The notes: generated from the letters alone by a model not told the origin. Shown: positions 1-10,742, counted from the stretch's first letter. The stretch: 64,000 nucleotides of DNA from Aphanomyces cochlioides (GCA_019828595.1 JAHQRK010000035.1:434001-498000), one strand, 5' to 3'. Translations and numbers: made by a program.

Positions 1-1
1 T

Positions 2-1429
2 GTGAGCTACCCGTGTGAAACGGGCTACTGCACGACGGACGTGGCATCCTCCCGTGCGCTCGATACGTTTTACTTGCTCGTCGGCGCCTTCCTCGTCTTT
101 TTCATGCAAGTCGGCTTTTGCTTCCTTGAAGTCGGATGCGTCCACACCAAGAATACCAAGAACATCCTCGTCAAGAACATCTTGGACCCGTGCATCGCTG
201 CCCTCTGCTTTTACTTGGTCGGCTATGCGTTCGGTCTCCTCGGGGGCGATGGATTCATCGGCAACAGCGGATTCGTCTTCCGTGATGATTCGTTCAAGGC
301 GTCCGACAATGGCCGTCTCTACAACGGCAAAGCGTATGCTTCGTGGCTTTTCCAGTGGGCTTTCGCTGCTGCTGCCTCTACTATTGTGACGGGTGCCGTC
401 GCTGAACGCATTGCGTTCTTCGCCTACGTGTCGTATGCTGTGGCCATCACGGCCTTTATCTACCCCGTCGTTGTGCACTGGCTCTGGTCCTCGACTGGTT
501 TCGCCTCGCCGACCAATGCTACGAAGCTCCTCTTCGATGTTGGTGCTATTGACTTTGCCGGCAGTGGTGTCGTGCACATGACTGGTGGTATGGCTGCGCT
601 TGTGGGTTGCTACATTCTTGGCCCCCGTGCCGGCCGCTTCCAAAACGGCGAAGCCAATGACATGCCCAAGCAATCTGTCTTCCTCCAAACGATCGGTACC
701 CTTCTCCTCTGGTTTGGCTGGTATGGTTTCAACTGCATGTCGACCGGTACTCTTCTCGCCAACGCCGCCGATGTGACTGCTAAAGTTGCTGTCAACCTCA
801 CTTTGACTGCTGCTGCTGCTGGTATTGGTTGTGTCTTCCTTGGTTCCTTCATTGGTGACCGCATTGTCGATCCTACGCTTGCCAACAACGGTGTGCTTGC
901 TGGCGCCGTGTCGATCACTGCTGGCTGCTCGGTCGTCGAACCTTCTGGTGCTGTTGCCATTGGTTTCATTGCTGCCATCTTGTACACTTTCTCTTCCAAG
1001 TTGCTCGTGAAGCTCAAGATTGACGACGTGGTGGATGCCGTCCCTGTGCATTTGGTCTGCGGCGCTTGGGGTGTGATCGCCATTGGTTTCTTTGCTTCGA
1101 ACGATGGCATGCAAGCTGCCTTTGGCCATGACTCCTGCGGTGTGTTTTACGGCTGCTCGAACGGCGGCAAGCAACTCGGTGCTCAAGTCGTTGTTGTGTT
1201 GGCCATCGCTGCTTGGGTCGGTGTCACCGCCACGATCCTCTTTGGCACTTTGCATTACTTCAAGATGTTGCGTGTCTCGCCTGAAACAGAGCTTGCTGGT
1301 TTGGACATCTCGCTCCATGGCGGATACGCCTACGATTTCAGCGACCCCGACAAGACCGATGGCACGAGTGGCAACTTCCAAAAGATCACGACGCCTGTTG
1401 CCAACCCTGGTGTCGCTGCTGAAGTCTAG
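2..1429 (+). CDS. Ammonium transporter (Amt/Rh family), 5' end outside window
   Basis: An integral membrane channel that conducts ammonia/ammonium across the plasma membrane for nitrogen uptake. The visible part is 475 codons with about 11 hydrophobic segments. It carries the Amt signature DFAGSGVVHMTGG near residue 185, which contains the first pore histidine, and VHLVCGAWGV near residue 350, which contains the second (the H168/H318 pair of AmtB). The C-terminal cytoplasmic tail contains ISLHGGYAYDF, typical of the Amt gating tail. The first base triplet in frame is GTG and the family normally has a short extra N-terminus, so the true start is probably upstream of the window. No intron is needed. 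The stop is TAG at 1427-1429. The family call is firm; the ion specificity is inferred. Confidence 0.93.
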   Translation: MSYPCETGYCTTDVASSRALDTFYLLVGAFLVFFMQVGFCFLEVGCVHTKNTKNILVKNILDPCIAALCFYLVGYAFGLLGGDGFIGNSGFVFRDDSFKASDNGRLYNGKAYASWLFQWAFAAAASTIVTGAVAERIAFFAYVSYAVAITAFIYPVVVHWLWSSTGFASPTNATKLLFDVGAIDFAGSGVVHMTGGMAALVGCYILGPRAGRFQNGEANDMPKQSVFLQTIGTLLLWFGWYGFNCMSTGTLLANAADVTAKVAVNLTLTAAAAGIGCVFLGSFIGDRIVDPTLANNGVLAGAVSITAGCSVVEPSGAVAIGFIAAILYTFSSKLLVKLKIDDVVDAVPVHLVCGAWGVIAIGFFASNDGMQAAFGHDSCGVFYGCSNGGKQLGAQVVVVLAIAAWVGVTATILFGTLHYFKMLRVSPETELAGLDISLHGGYAYDFSDPDKTDGTSGNFQKITTPVANPGVAAEV

Positions 1430-2206
1430 GCTCTGATTGAAATAGCCGAAAGTCCCCTTATTGAATTCTAATGTATATATATTTGTCGTCGCGCAAATCT
1501 TCGTCTTCCTCATCGAGTTGACCTGAGGATGCCCCAAGTCCCCCCGGATTGTCAAGAGCCCCTTAAACTCCACCCTTAGCTTCACAGGCTATTTGAAGCA
1601 CACGGTGAGCAATGCGACGCTACGTAATGGCAGTAATGTTGGTATGAGCAAGCTGGGTTCGACGATATTTGACGCCCGACTTGGTGAGGGGCATAATCGC
1701 AAGGTGAGGTTTGGAGTTGCACAACATGGAGAAAGCGTGTCCTTCTGACATACTAACTGATGGGCTTGATGTTGTGGCTCTTTGGCTTCTCCACGAGTTT
1801 GTTCCATTGTGGAGACGACGCCTCAAGCTGTAGTGCCAATATGAGAGTGTGCCAGTTCAAGCGCGAAATCCATCGTGCTGCTGATGACAAGTACCGGTAT
1901 ACAAACGTTAAGATAAATTGGAATATGCAATACCGTACCATAGGTATCGACACTGCCGCGGGTCAAAAGGCGATGTCTTCGTTATCGTTAGCGACACTGA
2001 GCAGCCTAAAGATTGTCAAACAGGCAAATCGAGTAGTGCCATGAACAGATGACGAAGGAAACAGGACGTGGAGCAAGACATATTGCCCAATACGTGGACA
2101 TTGTTTGGGGGTTTGGGGGTTTGGGGGTTAGCGGTGTTCATTGTGATTGGCTGAATAGTCTTTCCTGATTTTGAGAGAGCGCTTGTTGTGTTGTTTGATC
2201 GGCACC
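1430..2206. other. Intergenic region, no convincing gene
   Basis: The space between the ammonium transporter and the DHHC gene. Open frames on both strands are short, stop-bounded and match no family I recognise. The minus-strand frames around 1620-1950 are the longest, but no GT-AG pairs join them sensibly. Three G5 tracts with TTT spacers lie at 2107-2127, about 80 bp before the DHHC start. Confidence 0.5.
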
Positions 2207-3170
2207 ATGCCCAAAGTGCGCACGCCAGAGAAGACGATTGCAGTGGCGAGACGAAGCATTTGGTATGCAAGGCTCTGGTGGATGTTCTTCCACATCTTGG
2301 CATACGTGTTTCCCATCTACAGCGGTATTTGGACTATCTACTTTGACAAGTGGATACCTGGTCTCGTCCTCTGTGTCTCTCTCGGCGTGTCCAACTTGAT
2401 ATGCTACATTTGCCTTCAGTGCTCGTCGCCTGGATTCGTCCCGATCAAAGAGAAAGCAAGCGAAGGTGAAGACACTGCATTGGAAGATAGCAGCGACTCA
2501 CTTTTGGAAGAGAACCAACACTTCTGTGATCTCTGCAATGTCTATCCACCTCTACGAGCGAAACATTGGTATGTCGCCTCAGCTTTCGAATCTAACGCGC
2601 TCTTAGCAAAGACTGTGGACGTTGTGTCGGACATTACGATCATCAGTAATCGTTACTTGACATTTGACTCTCATGGTCCATTTGTAGTTGTGTCTGCGCT
2701 GGAGTCTGCGTTGGTCGGGACAACCATCGTTTGTTTGTGCTTTATTTATTCACGCAGACGTTGGAAGCGCTTTGGGCAATGAATATTCTCTCCCATGGCT
2801 ATACACTCAACGACGACTTTGAAGAGTGGTTGGAAGAGAACACTCCAATTATGCTGTTGTGGGTCTTTGGCTTTTTCGTCTTCTTGCTTGCGTTCGGTTT
2901 GCTGAGCTACCATGCCTATCTCATTGCTACAAACCAGGTATGCTCTGCACACTTGTCCTTTCTTGATAAATTTCGCTCTAGTCATCGTGGGAGCATGCCA
3001 AGCGCTCCAAAATCACGTACCTCAAAGATCTTCCGCCCGACGTCTTACCATTTAGCCAAGGAACACTCATGAACATTTGGCTTTTCTTGCGGGGAAGGCC
3101 TAGGAATGTCTGGAACGTCCCCGTTGACGCCAGGGAGGAACAGCCGACTGTCGTTGTTTCTGTTGAATGA
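2207..3170 (+). CDS. DHHC-type palmitoyltransferase (4 exons)
   Basis: A membrane S-acyltransferase that moves palmitate from acyl-CoA to protein cysteines. Exons are 2207-2568, 2607-2645, 2688-2937 and 2982-3170 (279 aa); introns are 38, 42 and 44 nt with GT-AG ends. Two hydrophobic segments precede the cysteine-rich domain (CDLC near residue 110, then KHCKDCGRC). The catalytic motif is HYDHHC, followed by VGRDNHRLF, then two more membrane segments. After the last segment, TNQSSWEHAK is the family's conserved 'TTNE/TTWE' motif. Intron 2 falls exactly between DHH and the catalytic Cys. The start is the first ATG in frame; an upstream TTG is not credible in a eukaryote. Substrates cannot be predicted. 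Confidence 0.88.
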
Positions 3171-3642
3171 AAATTGTAAAATGAGCATTTTCGCGCGTTT
3201 TTTTCAACTATTTGGAGCAGCTTGTCTCCAGCATCAAAAGCGTGCAGGACGTGACAGGATCGTCATGAACGTTGGGTTGAATCAAAGACGATCGAAGATG
3301 CCAGACATTGGATGTCGTTGGAGTTAGTCGTGAACATGGTATGTCTTGAACAATCTTCTTTGTCCAACCGCTAAGATGTGTCACGGGTAAAGATAGACGA
3401 GCCATACGTGCAGCACTTCTGGTGTGATCCTTCGACAAGATACATACGTTCGCATTTGGCGCTTGTCTGTTGTTTAGATGGGCCAAAGGTGCGCCACCCG
3501 TGTTGCCTCGTCCCGATCTTTGTGGCCGCCATAAGATGTCCGACCATACACATTAGAATTTTCGTCGTTTATTGAATTTATTTTGGTAAAATTCACAAAA
3601 ATTCAAATTTGAATCTTGCTGCCATTCTCGAAAAAGTCCAAG
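3171..3642. other. Intergenic region with unassigned short open frames
   Basis: 472 bp between the DHHC and methyltransferase genes. A minus-strand frame (about 3208-3540) stays open for roughly 100 codons without a recognisable domain, and a plus-strand frame (3378-3575) overlaps it. I see no splice sites that connect either to a known protein. The last 80 bp are AT-rich and probably hold the methyltransferase promoter. Confidence 0.4.
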
Positions 3643-4527
3643 ATGGAAAGCGATAAGTTGGGGTTCACGCACTGGGCGACGGACGTCTCGTACTCATTCT
3701 GCGGCGAAGAGATCCAAGTGGTGCAAGATCCATCGTCACATGTCCTAGGTAGTACAGTTTGGGACAGCGCCAAGTGTTTCCTCAAGTTTGTCGAGAAAAA
3801 TCGCGCGCGTTTTGACGTTTCGCGCCTGAAACGCAAGAAAGGCGGAGTCGTGTCAGTTTGCGAACTCGGCGCTGGTTTGGGCCTCGCTGGCATGGCACTA
3901 GCCAAGCTTGGATTCAACGTGGTGCTTACAGACGTCGCTCCAGTGCTTCCATGGCTACACGAGAACGTCGCGTTGAACTTCACCTCGACAGAGCGCGCGG
4001 AACGTGTCTTTGTCGTCGAATATGGGTGGGGCACACCGCCAACATCGCTGACGCCGCCATACGGTACATCAACGCTAGGAAAAGTGCTCGTTCTATGAGG
4101 AATTCTTTAGACATGATCGTGTGCGCGGATGTCGTATACGAAGTCGCCTGCGTCAAGCCGCTCGTGAAATCTATTCTTGCGCTTGCGACAAGAAAAGTAA
4201 GATAGAAGATGATTATGATGGGAAATACTGACGCAATGCCCGTAGACGATCATATACTTAACCAACGAAAGACGAACGCAAGCCGTTCAGGACGAATTGA
4301 TGCGCTACTTAAACGAATACTTTGTCTGGACACGTCTGCCGCCGGACGTGCTCGACGACGAGTATACCAAAGGTTTGTTTAACACGGTCTGCTCTACGTA
4401 TTGACGGAATTTTGTAGATACGGTGGAAGTCTATGATATGCGGCGAAAACATACCAAAACGCCGCTGGATATGTGTATTCTCGACACGGATGAAGCACCG
4501 CCACAAGACGGATTACTTCATGCCTAA
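3643..4527 (+). CDS. METTL21-like protein lysine methyltransferase (4 exons)
   Basis: An SAM-dependent methyltransferase of the seven-beta-strand MTF16 class, whose characterised members methylate lysines on chaperones and elongation factors. Exons are 3643-4025, 4079-4196, 4246-4372 and 4418-4527 (245 aa); introns are 53, 49 and 45 nt. GSTVWDSA (residues 36-43) is the family's N-terminal motif. Motif I is ELGAGLGLAG (74-83), and the acidic residue of the next strand is D97 in VLTDVAP. Exon 2 encodes MIVCADVVYE, matching the family's post-I D-x-x-Y motif. The first intron was chosen because it joins VVEYG to that segment in frame; the unspliced frame runs out at 4098. The TAA stop overlaps the stop of the convergent GH30 gene by 4 nt. 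The substrate is unknown. Confidence 0.8.
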
Positions 4528-6578
4528 ATACGATTATTTCTCCACACAAACGTTCGGATCGACTGCTTTGGCACGACGGTATCAACTTGCGCCGAGCCTG
4601 TGTGGACTTTGAACGTCGCGTCGACGGTGTTTTCATTGAGAACGATCAAAACACGGTCGTCGGATGGCGTTTTGAAGGTCACTGCTTGCGGAAAGGCATA
4701 ACCTGCCGTCACACATGCGTTGGACCCTGCATTTCGAAGCGCCATGCCTACTCAAACAAGGTCAATTCCATCCTGAGCATCAATTACAAGTCTACTACCT
4801 TGAAATGACCATTGCTGATGCTTCGATCCGTCTTGACAAGGTTCAATCGTCAGTCGGCCACCATTCTCCAATGCGCCAAGTGAATGGGACAGGCATTGAC
4901 CGCCAAATTGAATCGTTTGATCTTTGCCACTGCCAAATGTCCATGACTGAGTTGTGTACGCGCATTCGACCATTTCAATGCGATTGCCAAGCCATGGTTC
5001 CGCCACGACGTCCAGACAGTATGACGTTGCATTTACTTGGATCTTGTTGTCTTGCGTGCGCACAAACAATTGACGAGAACTGCCGTCGCATGGATAAGCC
5101 CCGCCTGGAAAGCGCGGCACGAGCTGAACGTCGTCTCCAGGCGTGGAGTATTCCACATGAAGCTTGGTGGCAATTCGTTTCGATCCTGGTGGCACGTATG
5201 CCGAGAAGTGCTTGATGAAGTAGTACATGGGCTGCACTGTGAAGTCAGCGCCATCAGGATAGACAATGATCGGAGCATCACACGTGTTGCCGAGTTTATT
5301 TGGACCGCCACTGTCGTCCAAGATCAAGTTCCAGTCAACCCAGCCGCTCGCCCAGTGCGTCAAATCGGACAAGATATCATGCGCGTATCGCAATCCACGA
5401 TGCCAAGCTTCTTTTCCAGTAGCGACGCCTGGACAATGCGCGGCCTCCGTCGCGAGGAGAAACTTGGATGGGTTCAAATCGTGAGTCTGGTTGACATGCT
5501 CATGGTTTTGTACGCCGTCCAAATCGCGCGAATTGTCGTACCAATGGAACGCGACCCCGTCGACAAACGGCTCAACAGTCGAGTGGTTGTACACGCCTTG
5601 AGCCCATAGATGGACGTTGCCTCGATTGTGATCAAATATCATGATCTTAAGATGTGGATGGTCTTGTCGAAGTCGAGGGCCGAGAAAATCAGCGACGAAG
5701 GCTGCTTGATACGCATCGTCGTAAAGACAAGCTTCCCATGGCGCTGACTGTTGTGGTTCATTCTGTGGCGTCACGCCCCAGAAAGGAATCCCATGCGACT
5801 TGTACGCCGAGACAAACTTGGAGAAGTACAATGCCCAAGTCTCTCGAAACTCGGGAGGAAGACCATACGGCTCAGCGGAGCCAAGCATCGTTTGCTTGCC
5901 TTGACGATCGGGATACTTCATCCAAGCAGGCGGGCTCCATGGCGACAAGAAAAGCTTCAAGTCAGGGCGCAGTGTCAACGCTTGTTTGATGAACGGAATC
6001 ATGGCCACGGCATCGTGTGTAACACCCACGTCGAAATGTTCGAGCGTCGTGTCGTTGGCAACTTCGTCAAACGAGTAGGACGCCGGTGAGAAATCGCACG
6101 AGTTCATGGGCACACGGCCGAAGGAGTACGCTGCGCCATTGTCACCTTGGTGTCCAAAGTAGAGCTCCAGCAAAGCTTGTTGCTTGGCCAGTGGCAGTCT
6201 TTGAAACTGCAATGCTGCAGCTTCCGTGAACGCGCCGCCAAATCCAAGAATCTCTTGGTACTCGACGGTATCGTCAATCGAAATGTAGCTGCCACGTGGT
6301 CTTTCATGCGTTGCTTGCAACTGTGCATGCTCAACTTCCATCGACAATCGACCGCTTTCAAACCCCGTCTCGATGACTTTGAGTTTTCCAATGGGAGTCG
6401 CGACGAACTCCACCGGCTTCAAAGTTGCCATGTTGACAACACAAACACCCAACGAGAAGGCCGCCAAGGCACCCATAGTGAGCGGCGTGGCATGTTGCTT
6501 GTACCAAGCGTTCGTCCGCTTGTGGGACGTCATTGAAAGCGATCCATACTCGGTTGCCGTGGACCGCTCGATTGCCAT
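4524..6578 (-). CDS. GH30 glucosylceramidase-like, membrane-anchored, with lectin insert (copy 1)
   Basis: A glycoside hydrolase family 30 protein related to acid beta-glucosidase, which cleaves glucosylceramide. Exons are 4799-6578 and 4524-4726 (660 aa) with a 72-nt GT-AG intron. Residues 31-52 form a single N-terminal membrane anchor, so the catalytic domain should be luminal or extracellular. Acid/base E274 lies in TPQNEP and nucleophile E378 in LLATEA. After the barrel, a ricin-B-like beta-trefoil segment with QSWTF and QQWSF repeats (about 510-593) sits inside the C-terminal beta-sandwich, which resumes with AVTFKTP and ends RTFVWRN. Without splicing the frame stops at TGA 4752-4754 and loses the last strands. 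The start is the first in-frame ATG (6576-6578). Copy 2 lies 4 kb away on the other strand. Substrate specificity is inferred from the family. Confidence 0.88.
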
Positions 6579-6657
6579 TCGCGCCACAAATCTAGAAATG
6601 AACAGTTGCGGATGGAGATCTTTTGTCTGATCTGATTAGTGGATCTCATTGACAAGC

Positions 6658-6708
6658 AGCCAATCAAAATTCAGAGATCGACTTCAACTCGGAAATTTTA
6701 GCCAATCA
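6658..6708 (-). promoter_or_regulatory. Paired CCAAT boxes upstream of GH30 copy 1
   Basis: Two exact AGCCAATCA motifs at 6658-6666 and 6700-6708, 42 bp apart, 80-130 bp upstream of the GH30 start codon. They read ATTGGCT in the gene's own direction. CCAAT boxes are bound by the NF-Y/HAP complex in eukaryotes. The same 9-mer recurs in front of other genes in this window. Confidence 0.5.
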
Positions 6709-6798
6709 GGTTTTAGATAGGCTACCTAAGATGAAACTGGATTAATATATACCATACTCAACGCAAGATAAATAAGATTTTCGAGATTCGACAGAAGA

Positions 6799-7685
6799 CT
6801 ACATGAGACTACAGGACCGACGTCGATTTGTTGGAGACTGGGGTGGCTGCATGTACATGGCGCCAGACCAATGCGCCATTGGAATATGAAAGAGCGACAG
6901 GCGATTACGAGTATGCTTGGCTTCGATGTTGGTTGGAACGACAGCGCCAGTTGAAGTTCGTCGACCGAGCATCCGCCCTGTCATTTTGAATTTGTGCTCG
7001 AAGGCCGCTGACAAGTACGGCTTGACTTCATACGCCCAATCCCAAAAGTCTTGCTCTTCGTGTCCCGTGTGCTCAAACATCTTGGTCACTTCGCATTGAC
7101 ATACTGGACACCCTCTGCAGTGGCATGGATCCATCAGATTCAAGATAAAGATCGCGTGGCTTACCGAAACGGAGAGTCATGGTCTGGTGGCCGACCAACT
7201 TTGAGCGCCTTGATGCATAGATCACACATGCACTTGTGTTGGCATGGGAAGAAAACCATGTGGGTTCGTCGTTGCTTGCAGCAAATGCACAGCGTATCAA
7301 GGTAGGAATTGTCAGGTTGACGTGCGTATGGCTTGGCAGCGTTAAATTTCTCCACTTCCCCGAGGTAATCGGTCACCATGGACTTGCTTTCGTTGCGCAA
7401 TGCTTGCGTATTGTCTGTTTTGTCTGGCAGAATGTCCTCGATGATCGATTTGGACGACGGTCGATGCGATATACTCCGTCTTGATTTCTTCTTTATAGAT
7501 GGGTCCACAACTGGCACGTGCGCTTGGCAATGCCCGCTCATCACATGTTGATACATGATCGTGCCATGCTCATCACCAGTCTTGATCCATCCTTCAGGGA
7601 CTTCTGATGAATTCGGGAGTTCATCGACAACATCCGAGCTTTCGTCGAAGCTGGACATGTGCAGAGCCGACGTCGTTGGTACCAT
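6799..7685 (-). CDS. RING-HC zinc-finger protein, probable E3 ubiquitin ligase
   Basis: Exons are 7165-7685 and 6799-7114 (278 aa), joined by a 50-nt GT-AG intron (7115-7164) that interrupts the RING domain. The RING ligands are visible after splicing: C133/C136, C148-x-H150, C154/C157 and C176-P-V-C179. RING domains recruit an E2 enzyme and promote ubiquitin transfer. Near the N-terminus, residues 30-58 (PEGWIKTG...YQHVMSG) resemble a WW domain but lack its second tryptophan. The C-terminal 100 residues match nothing I know. An alternative upstream first exon is possible: ATG at 7828-7830 followed by about 40 codons and a GT-AG intron that re-enters frame just after the annotated start. The E3 role is inferred; the target is unknown. 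Confidence 0.75.
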
Positions 7686-7833
7686 GCAATCCTTAATTTA
7701 GAGGCTGAAACGTCGGTTCTCTTGAGGGATTGCGAAACGCATCAACTTCTTGCTCGTCCATCGCTCCCATCATCCATGTGAGCCTTGAAGATCTGTCGTG
7801 GTAAGGCTTCAAAAGGTGACTCATTTCCATATA

Positions 7834-7895
7834 ATTGGTTAAAAAGAATCTGATTATCCAATCAGTTTACTGTAAAATTTAATGTCAGCCAATCA
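7834..7895. promoter_or_regulatory. Shared divergent promoter with CCAAT boxes (RING / MCCC2)
   Basis: Between the minus-strand RING gene and plus-strand MCCC2 lie ATTGGTT (7834-7840), CCAATCA (7858-7864) and AGCCAATCA (7887-7895). They sit about 110-170 bp from the MCCC2 start and are close enough to serve both genes. If the longer RING model is right, its start codon is at 7830, immediately beside the first box. Confidence 0.45.
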
Positions 7896-8001
7896 AATGG
7901 CAAGGATTTTGATGAGCTATCCCCAACCTCATTGTTGAATTTACCGCAAAGTGCGCGCGTTCTCTCGATCCTACGCCGCCGCTGCAGCTTTTGACGCCAA
8001 G

Positions 8002-9725
8002 ATGTTGTCTTCTCTTCGCCGTCCTCTTTTGCAACGCATGCTCTCGTCGCAAGCATTGCCATATGCCGCAGCCTCGAACGTTTTAGACGGCAAAATCAAC
8101 ACAAAAGCCAAAGATTTCCTCGAAAGCATGGAACGCATGAATGGATTGACAAGCGAACTCAAGGTACACGCTGCGAATAATTATGGTTTCTTATTGTCAA
8201 AATACAGAGTCGATTGGATGTTGTCCGACTCGGAGGTGGGGAAAGTGCTCGCGCCAAGCATGTTGCCCGAGGTAAAATGTTGGTTCGCGACCGTATTGAC
8301 TCGTTGATTGATCCTGGATCCCCCTTTCTTGAACTCTCTCCTTTGGCTGCATACGATATGTACGGCACCAGTGTTCCATCGGCTGGTATTATCACTGGTA
8401 TTGGGCGCATCAACGGAGTCGAGTGTATGATTCTCGGTAACGACGCGACTGTCAAAGGTGGCACGTACTTTCCAATGACTGTCAAGAAGCATCTTCGCGC
8501 ACAAGAAATTGCTCGCGAAAATCGCTTGCCTTGCGTATACATGGTCGATTCTGGTGGTGCCTTTTTGCCTCTCCAAGCTGAAATTTTTCCCGACAAGGAA
8601 CACTTTGGTCGTGAATTCTACAACCAAGCCACAATGAGTGCGGCAGGCATTCCTCAAATTGCTGTCGTCATGGGTAGCTGCACGGCTGGTGGTGCTTACG
8701 TCCCTGCCATGTGTGACGAAAGTGTTATCGTTCAAGGCAATGGTACTGTTTTCCTCGGTGGCCCTCCTCTTGTCAAGGCCGCCACGGGTGAAGTCGTCAC
8801 TGCTGAAGAGCTTGGTGGCGCTGATGTGCACTGCCGTACCTCTGGTGTGACCGATCACCTTGCCAAGAACGATGCGCATGCTATTGAAATTGTCCGTCGC
8901 ATTGTCTCGAACCTCAACTGGCAAAAGACGCCACAACAAACTTTCACTCCTGTGGAAGAACCTCTCTTTGACCCTGCTGAACTCGGCGGTATCATTCCCG
9001 CCGATTCCCGTAAGCCTTTCGACGTGCGCAAAGTGATTGCTCGTATTGTCGATGGCTCCAAGTTTGACGAGTTCAAGCAACATTATGGCACGACCATTGT
9101 GACTGGCTTTGCTCGCTTGTACGGCCGCCCCATTGGTATCATCGCCAACAACGGTATTCTCTTCTCGGAGTCGAGTGTCAAGGCCGCACATTTTATTGAG
9201 CTCTGCTGCCAGCGCCAGATCCCGCTCTTGTTCTTGCAGAACATCACGGGTTTCATGGTTGGCAAGAAGGCTGAACATGGCGGTATTGCTAAGGATGGCG
9301 CCAAGCTCGTCACCGCTGTCTCGTGTGCGAATGTGCCGAAGGTGACGTGCATTATTGGTGGCAGCTACGGTGCCGGTAACTACGGTATGTGTGGTCGTGC
9401 GTTCAGTCCCCGCTTCCTTTACATGTGGCCCAACGCCAAGATCTCCGTCATGGGTGGTGAACAAGCTGCAGGTGTCTTGGCGACTGTCCAACGTGACAAT
9501 CTCGAACGCGCTGGCAAGACTTGGTCCGCCGAAGAAGAGGCTGCGTTCAAGCAACCAACGCTCGACAAGTATGAAGTCGAAAGCTCTGCGTACTACTCGA
9601 CTGCTCGGTTGTGGGACGATGGCATTATCGATCCAAAGGACACACGCAAGGTCCTTGGCTTAAGCTTTAGTGCTGCACTCAACGAAATGCCAAACCCGAC
9701 GAAATTTGGAGTCTTCCGCATGTAA
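8002..9725 (+). CDS. MCCC2: Methylcrotonoyl-CoA carboxylase beta subunit, mitochondrial
   Basis: The carboxyltransferase subunit of the biotin enzyme that carboxylates 3-methylcrotonyl-CoA in leucine catabolism in the mitochondrial matrix (EC 6.4.1.4). Exons are 8002-8163 and 8208-9725 (559 aa) with a 44-nt intron. The first 25 residues are Arg/Ser/Leu-rich without acids, as in a mitochondrial presequence. The carboxyltransferase core is complete, including [15 protein letters not shown] near the N-terminus, the Gly-rich loops [12 protein letters not shown] and [11 protein letters not shown], and [18 protein letters not shown], which together point to MCCC2 rather than propionyl-CoA carboxylase. 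Length is normal for the family. The start is the first ATG; an upstream GTG extends the frame but is not plausible. The gene ends 16 nt before the convergent MPC1. Confidence 0.95.
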
Positions 9726-9741
9726 TATCGAGTCATGTTGT

Positions 9742-10155
9742 TTACTTGTCGGCTTCTTTCTTGGACGATCTGGCTCCGAGCGCGCGGTTCAATTGGTACA
9801 ATTGCGCTACTTCATTGGATGCATGGCACGCCAAGAGCAAATAGTTGCGAGGTTGGACCATCCATGCAAAGCGCATAAAGATCGCACTGTACATGCACAT
9901 AACTAAGCAAGTCTCACGTGAGCTCATCGAGATCGTCTTAGCACAGCTTACCGCCTGTCATGTTGATCGAAATGTTCTCGGCGGGTTTGTTCATGTCGGC
10001 CAACGCCTAAATACACTCATTTCAGGGGGAGAGAGATAGCATGGAGTTGATACCGCGGCAACAAAGCCCCAGTTGGCGACAGGGCCCCAGAAGTGCGTCG
10101 TCTTGGGTCCCGTGGGATGGTTGATGAACGCCTTGAATCGTGCCGCGAAGGACAT
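9742..10155 (-). CDS. MPC1: Mitochondrial pyruvate carrier subunit 1
   Basis: A small inner-membrane protein that forms a heterodimer with MPC2 to import pyruvate. Exons are 10054-10155, 9952-10006 and 9742-9902 (105 aa); introns are 47 and 49 nt. The family landmarks are in order: [29 protein letters not shown], then [20 protein letters not shown], then [11 protein letters not shown]. The spliced protein aligns end to end with animal MPC1 in length. None of the exons would be found as a gene alone because each is short. It lies tail to tail with MCCC2, another mitochondrial gene; I see no evidence of joint regulation. Confidence 0.93.
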
Positions 10156-10204
10156 AAGGAGCAAATTCCGTCGTGTCACGGAATCGCAGTCATGACGCAA
10201 AGGA

Positions 10205-10224
10205 TTCCGGATATTTATCCGGAA
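10205..10224. repeat. TATCCGGATA-type palindrome
   Basis: TTCCGGATATTTATCCGGAA, a near-perfect 20-bp inverted repeat about 50 bp upstream of the MPC1 start. Related copies occur at 17208-17238, 17807-17833, near 19788 and at 25136-25246, all between genes. Confidence 0.7.
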
Positions 10225-10717
10225 ATCTAGCATTTCTGTCAAAAACACCGATAGACTGTGCAGACACTCGACAAATCCCAAAGGAAACAGCAAGACCTGC
10301 ATCTGCAAATTCTTGTTGAGCTTATCATCGCCTTCTTCATGGCTTTAGAGGGCACGTCATGACGAGTATGGCGTCGCTGTTGGGTATACCTTCTAAACTT
10401 TATCTAGAAGTGATATGTCTTATTGCATGCATTGAAATATACAGGATATATAACCTATGTATTGCATATTAATTATTACAGGTATTCGGTTGAAAGAGGT
10501 ATTTGAGAATGGAATAAACACGCAGCCGATCCTCATCGTGTATGCTGAATCTTGGTCGCTTGCTTCCAAGTATTGATCATCACGGCGCAGATTGTCTTAC
10601 AATGGGTGTTTCGCAGTGGTCGTTTCGACCTTGGTACGAGATGACAGCCATCGTAAACATCGAAAAAAGAATCTCTCGACATCGTGGTTTTCAGTCGTGG
10701 ATTGTCACGAATAAATC

Positions 10718-10742
10718 TGATTGGCTGATTTTTTACCAATCA
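10718..10742 (+). promoter_or_regulatory. Inverted CCAAT boxes upstream of GH30 copy 2
   Basis: TGATTGGCT (10718-10726) and ACCAATCA (10735-10742) face each other about 90-110 bp before the start codon at 10829. Copy 1 of the GH30 gene has the same 9-mer as a direct pair at a similar distance, so this feature may predate the duplication or reflect a common promoter element. Confidence 0.5.

Noticed and set aside
1589..2044. Small genes between the ammonium transporter and the DHHC gene
   Set aside because: Several overlapping frames on both strands of under 100 codons, none with a domain, signal or consistent splicing.
8181..9554. 457-codon antisense frame over MCCC2
   Set aside because: Shadow of a strongly codon-biased gene; the plus strand encodes a complete conserved enzyme.
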